Source: an uncultured Clostridia bacterium | GTDB lineage: Bacteria; Bacillota_A; Clostridia; Oscillospirales; Acutalibacteraceae | NCBI GenBank assembly: GCA_944380625.1 | Contig: CALWIE010000211.1 | Span: 1-17,957, forward strand | DNA: 17,957 nt | Direction of reading: 5' to 3' | In this document: positions 15,118 to 17,957 of the stretch, in pieces | Numbering within the stretch: position 1 is the first letter of the stretch | How the letters are laid out: every line of letters starts with the position of its first letter | Made by a program: the position numbers and the translations under genes | Notes under the pieces: generated by a model | Seen by the model: the letters and a program-made list of their open reading frames with translations, nothing else | Database searches by the model: none | What the model was told of the DNA's origin: nothing

Positions 15118-15252
15118 TCAATACGTAAGACGCGCTCTGCCTTTTGCCCTGCGGCGTGCAAGTACCTTGCGACCGTTTCTGTCAGACATTCTTTTACGGA
15201 ACCCGTGCTCCTTCTTCCTGTGGAGCTTCTTCGGCTGATACGTTCTCAGCAT
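15118..15252 (-). CDS. rpmH: ribosomal protein L34 (bL34)
   Basis: 44-aa, strongly basic ribosomal protein of the large subunit. It starts [18 protein letters not shown] and ends [12 protein letters not shown]. Sequence and length are typical of L34. The ATG at 15252 follows AAAGGAGGG. It is the first gene of the rpmH-rnpA-yidD-yidC-jag operon, divergent from dnaA, and has a near-consensus promoter. Confidence 0.98.
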   Translation of the reverse strand: MLRTYQPKKLHRKKEHGFRKRMSDRNGRKVLARRRAKGRARLTY

Positions 15253-15293
15253 AGTGCACCCTCCTTTCGAGGTTCTTTCCCTTGCGAGAAAAC

Positions 15294-15323
15294 ATTATAC
15301 CCTATGGCCGCCGCTTATGTCAA
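15294..15323 (-). promoter_or_regulatory. rpmH operon promoter
   Basis: On the minus strand a perfect -35 TTGACA (15323-15318), an 18-nt spacer and a perfect -10 TATAAT (15299-15294) give a leader of about 35 nt before rpmH. Confidence 0.88.
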
Positions 15324-15496
15324 CACCATTTTTTCAAGGTTTTATGGGAAGGGGGAAGATTTTTTTCCGGCTTTTTTTGGAAAAGTTGCCCTCAACAGGA
15401 CAACTTTTGGAAGATTTAAGGGGAATAGTGAAGGGCACCACAAGGGGTTGTGCTTTTTGGCGCGCCCCGCCAACCAGAAAAAAGGGGGAAAAAAAT

Positions 15497-15525
15497 TTGA
15501 AAAACTATGGGGACTATGGTATACT
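15497..15525 (+). promoter_or_regulatory. dnaA promoter
   Basis: -35 TTGAAA (15497-15502), a 17-nt spacer and an extended -10 (TGG + TATACT, 15520-15525). Transcription would start near 15532, giving a leader of about 110 nt. Confidence 0.8.
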
Positions 15526-15540
15526 TTCAAGTGAATATCG

Positions 15541-15567
15541 GCCTTTTGCGGAAAGTCCCCAAAAGGC
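15541..15567 (+). other. hairpin in the dnaA leader
   Basis: GCCTTTTG (15541-15548) pairs perfectly with CAAAAGGC (15560-15567) through an 11-nt loop, close to the predicted 5' end of the dnaA mRNA. It may stabilise or regulate the message. There is no T-run directly after it. Confidence 0.45.
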
Positions 15568-15640
15568 GGAACATCGGGAAATGCCGGCCTGCCCAAATTG
15601 GAGCCTTCCTTTGGGCGCGGCCAGTTGGAGGGGAATTTAT

Positions 15641-16954
15641 TTGGATTCATTCGATCAGGCCTGGGAGCTCATCTGCGAGCACTGCAAAACCAAAATCACC
15701 GACGTGGCCTACAAAACCTGGTTTACACGCCTTAAACCCGTGTCTTTGGACTTCGACCGGGGGGTGGCCGTGCTGGAAGTGCCCAACGAGTTCCACAAGC
15801 GCACCCTGCAGCGGGGCTACAGCGACATCCTCCAAGAGGCCTTCCAAAGCGTCTTTGGGGACAACTTCACCTTCCAGATCTGCGTCCACGAGGAGCTGAA
15901 GGCCCAAAAGCCCGAGGGGGACGGCGCCGGCCAGGAGGACTACGAGCTCACCTTCGACACCTTCGTGGTGGGGCCCTCCAACCGCTTTGCCCACGCCGCC
16001 TGCCAGGCCGTGGCCACCAAGCCCGCCATCCTCTACAACCCCCTGTTTATCTACGGCAGCTCGGGGCTGGGGAAGACCCACCTGCTCAACGCCGTGGCCA
16101 AGGAGTTTAAAAAGAATTTCCCCGACCGGACGGTGATCTACGCCAAGAGCGAGGACTTCACCAACGAGATCATCGCCGCCATCGCCCGGGGCACCACCCC
16201 GGCCTTCCGGGAGAAGTACCGGAAAGCGGACCTCTTTTTGATGGACGACATCCAGTTCATCGCCGGGAAAAACTCCGTGCAGGAGGAGTTCTTCCACACC
16301 TTCAACACCCTGTACGAGGCCAAAAAACAGATTGTGCTCACCTCCGACCGGCCTCCCCGGGACATCGCCACCTTGGAGGACCGGCTGAAGACCCGCTTCG
16401 AGTGGGGCTTGACCGCCGACGTCCAGGCCCCGGATTTCGAGACCCGCATCGCCATCATCTCCCGCAAGGCGGAGAGTTTGCAGTTCGACATCCCCGAGGC
16501 CGTGTGCGAATTCATCGCTAACAAATTAAAGAGCAATATCCGCCAGCTGGAAGGGGCCGTAAAAAAACTGCGGGCCTACCACCTGCTGGAGGGCAAGCCC
16601 ATCAACGTGGCCACCGCCCAGGCGGCCATCAGCGACATCATCAACAACTCCCAGCCCACCCCGGTGACCGTGGACAAGATCATCGAGGAGGTGGCCCGCA
16701 CCTACGGGGGCATCACCCCGGAGGACATCCGCTCCCAAAAGCGCAACTCCAACATCTCCAAGGCCCGGCAGGTCTCCATGTACATTGTGCGGGAGATCAC
16801 CCAGATGTCCATGGTGGAGATCGGCCAGACCTTCGGAGGCAGGGACCATTCCACGGTGATCTACGCCATTCACCAGGTGGAGAAGGACCTGAAAAAGGAT
16901 TCCCACACCAAGGCCATGGTGGATGACATCATCAAAAATATTCGGGACCGGTAA
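15641..16954 (+). CDS. dnaA: chromosomal replication initiator protein DnaA
   Basis: AAA+ ATPase that binds DnaA boxes, assembles on single-stranded DNA and opens oriC. I place the start at the TTG at 15641, because GGAGGGG (15627-15633) lies 7 nt upstream. The protein then begins MDSFDQAWELICEHCKTKITDVAYKTW, the conserved domain I start. The result is 437 aa, close to the family norm. Upstream in-frame ATGs would add non-homologous sequence. Domain II is short (about 86-102). Walker A GSSGLGKT is at 139-146 and Walker B LFLMDDIQFI at 198-207. Sensor I LTSDRPP is at about 233-239. The domain IV DNA-binding signature MVEIGQTFGGRDHSTVIYAI is at about 391-410. It is transcribed divergently from rpmH and followed after 26 nt by an mgtC-like gene. 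Confidence 0.98.
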   Translation: MDSFDQAWELICEHCKTKITDVAYKTWFTRLKPVSLDFDRGVAVLEVPNEFHKRTLQRGYSDILQEAFQSVFGDNFTFQICVHEELKAQKPEGDGAGQEDYELTFDTFVVGPSNRFAHAACQAVATKPAILYNPLFIYGSSGLGKTHLLNAVAKEFKKNFPDRTVIYAKSEDFTNEIIAAIARGTTPAFREKYRKADLFLMDDIQFIAGKNSVQEEFFHTFNTLYEAKKQIVLTSDRPPRDIATLEDRLKTRFEWGLTADVQAPDFETRIAIISRKAESLQFDIPEAVCEFIANKLKSNIRQLEGAVKKLRAYHLLEGKPINVATAQAAISDIINNSQPTPVTVDKIIEEVARTYGGITPEDIRSQKRNSNISKARQVSMYIVREITQMSMVEIGQTFGGRDHSTVIYAIHQVEKDLKKDSHTKAMVDDIIKNIRDR

Positions 16955-16980
16955 CAGGACTCCCAAAGGGGGCTGATGGA

Positions 16981-17685
16981 ATGCTGGAACTGTTGTCCGC
17001 GGCAGGGACGTACCTGGAGGAACTCAACGGAGTCTCCATCTTGTTCCGCTTGGCCCTGGCCATGGGGCTGGGCGGAATTTTGGGAATTGAACGGGGCAAA
17101 AAAGGCCGCCCCGCCGGATTCCGCACCTATATATCAGTATGCGTCGCCTCTTCCCTGGCAACTCTCACAGGGCAGTATATTTTCACGCGCTTTCAAACAG
17201 GGGATCCCGCCAGATTGGGAGCCCAGGTGATCAGCGGCATCGGCTTTTTGGGTGCCGGCACCATCCTCATCACCAAGAAAACCCAGGTGCGGGGCCTGAC
17301 CACAGCGGCGGGCCTCTGGGCTGCTGCATGCATTGGACTGGCAGTGGGCATCGGGTTTTATTGGGGTGCCATTCTGTGTACGGCACTGATTTTCCTGGGC
17401 ATGACTCTGATGCAGCGCCTGGAGCGCCGGGTGGCGGAAACTGCCCGGGACATGACTTTTTTTGCGGAATTTGAAACGGGAAAGAGCCTGAGCCAATTTA
17501 TCCATATGCTCCGACAAAAAGGCTTTTCCATCTCGGATATTCAAATGGAAAAACGGGACTACCACAAGGGGAAAACCGTCAGCGCGGTATTTAATGTATG
17601 CAAGAACCATCCCTTTTCCCATTCTCAGATCATCGAAGCATTTTCTGAGTTTGAGGGGATCAATTTCATCGAACGCATTCAATAA
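16981..17685 (+). CDS. MgtC/SapB family membrane protein
   Basis: A 234-aa membrane protein of the MgtC/SapB family, whose members are linked to magnesium limitation, acid stress and, in pathogens, inhibition of ATP synthase. The exact role here is unknown. Signature segments are GLGGILGIERGKKGRPAGFRTY (29-50, split by the membrane edge), VISGIGFLGAGTI (83-95) and VRGLTTAAGLWAAACIGLAVG (103-123). About four to five membrane segments are followed by a soluble C-terminal domain (157-234), likely ACT-like. The ATG at 16981 has AAAGGGGG 8 nt upstream. It lies 26 nt after dnaA and before the origin elements. Codons with A or T in third position are more frequent than in dnaA, which may indicate later acquisition. 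Confidence 0.9.
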   Translation: MLELLSAAGTYLEELNGVSILFRLALAMGLGGILGIERGKKGRPAGFRTYISVCVASSLATLTGQYIFTRFQTGDPARLGAQVISGIGFLGAGTILITKKTQVRGLTTAAGLWAAACIGLAVGIGFYWGAILCTALIFLGMTLMQRLERRVAETARDMTFFAEFETGKSLSQFIHMLRQKGFSISDIQMEKRDYHKGKTVSAVFNVCKNHPFSHSQIIEAFSEFEGINFIERIQ

Positions 17686-17718
17686 AAACCCCCGGCCCCT
17701 ATTTTTTTACCCGAATTT

Positions 17719-17885
17719 TTTCCCACACTTTCCTCAACATTCCACACCGGGATTTCCACAGGCTGTGGAAGGAGGAAAAGCCTTTCCCCCGCCTTCACAA
17801 TCTCTCCACAGGGGGAGAGGGAAAAAAAACCGGCCCTCCCGCCGTGAAAATCCTGGGGCCGCCGCCGGTTTCCACAGAATCCACA
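17719..17885. promoter_or_regulatory. cluster of degenerate DnaA boxes (oriC)
   Basis: Nine-mers related to TTATCCACA are found at 17738-17746 (CATTCCACA), 17752-17760 (ATTTCCACA), 17764-17772 (CCTTCCACA, minus strand), 17802-17810 (CTCTCCACA), 17868-17876 (GTTTCCACA) and 17877-17885 (GAATCCACA). A weaker one is at 17719-17727. Two of them form the near-perfect palindrome TTCCACAG-G-CTGTGGAA (17754-17770). None is the exact consensus, but six CCACA cores in 150 nt beside dnaA strongly suggest oriC. Confidence 0.8.
17827..17871. repeat. inverted repeat next to the origin boxes
   Basis: AAACCGGC (17827-17834) is the reverse complement of GCCGGTTT (17864-17871), with a 29-nt GC-rich interval. 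It overlaps the first of the paired DnaA-box-like sites. It might act as a terminator for the mgtC-like gene only weakly, as no T-run follows. An architectural role at oriC is possible. Confidence 0.4.
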
Positions 17886-17957
17886 GCCCCTATTACTACT
17901 TCTAAATCTAAGATATTATAAAAAGACATAGAAAGAAAAAACCGGGAACCCTAATTC
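17868..17957 (+). other. oriC basal unwinding region with DnaA-trios (replication origin)
   Basis: Two DnaA-box-like 9-mers lie back to back (17868-17885). They are followed by GCCCC, then trinucleotide repeats CTA-TTA-CTA-CTT-CTA and a further CTA (17890-17910), then AT-rich DNA (ATATTATAAAAAG, from 17912). This order (double box, short GC patch, trios, AT-rich unwinding element) is that described for the Bacillus subtilis basal origin unwinding system. The region probably continues past the window edge, where dnaN would be expected. Confidence 0.78.

Larger units (their letters stand above)
15253..15640. other. rpmH / dnaA divergent intergenic region
   Basis: This 388-nt, AT-richer spacer holds the rpmH promoter on the left and the dnaA promoter, leader hairpin and ribosome-binding site on the right. 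In the middle AAAAGTTG/CAACTTTT (15381-15408) forms an 8-bp inverted repeat with a 12-nt loop. I see no TTATCCACA-like DnaA box here, so the origin elements appear to lie downstream of dnaA instead. Confidence 0.65.

Noticed and set aside
15381..15408. AAAAGTTG/CAACTTTT inverted repeat as a terminator or operator
   Set aside because: It is AT-rich with a 12-nt loop and no T-run, and no regulator is known to fit. I noted it only as part of the intergenic region.

Overview
The window is a replication-origin region of a high-GC Clostridia bacterium. Gene content and order (dnaA diverging from rpmH-rnpA-yidD-yidC-jag-mnmE-mnmG-rsmG-noc-parA-parB) are typical of Firmicutes. The GC-rich third codon positions, the YidC type and the protein sequences fit an Oscillospiraceae/Ruminococcaceae-like gut commensal. 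That family assignment is inference.

Layout. The left edge (1-252) holds a tRNA-Met/tRNA-Glu pair on the minus strand behind a consensus promoter. Then come guaB (minus), a divergent MFS transporter (plus), and serS (minus), with a terminator between the MFS gene and serS. From 4720 to 15252 an almost unbroken minus-strand series runs away from the origin: rpmH, rnpA, yidD, yidC, jag, mnmE, a 600-bp non-coding structured stretch, mnmG, rsmG, a GNAT acetyltransferase, noc, parA and an interrupted parB. dnaA (plus, UUG start) is divergent from rpmH and is followed by an MgtC/SapB-family membrane protein gene. The right edge (17686-17957) looks like the unwinding end of oriC: DnaA-box-like 9-mers, two of them back to back, then a short C-run, DnaA-trio repeats and AT-rich DNA.

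How the parts fit. DnaA would act on the origin at the right edge. ParA, ParB and parS sites (one perfect inside mnmG, one near-perfect upstream of parA) would segregate the origin. Noc (ParB-like, with Noc-type specificity residues) would bind sites such as the one-mismatch candidate beside the tRNA operon. YidC, YidD, RnpA and L34 form the usual membrane-insertion and RNase P operon. MnmE and MnmG jointly modify the tRNA wobble uridine, and RsmG methylates 16S rRNA.

The most striking observation is that parB carries one in-frame TAG exactly between its DNA-binding domain and its dimerisation domain. Both halves are otherwise intact and together make a normal-length ParB (280 codons including the TAG). 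mnmE uses TAG as its true stop, so genome-wide recoding of TAG is unlikely. Other points of interest are the DnaA-trio origin element, the mgtC gene lying between dnaA and oriC, the structured 600-bp mnmE-mnmG spacer, the parS site inside mnmG and the very short N-terminus of Noc. I found no CRISPR array, insertion sequence, prophage or evident defence system.
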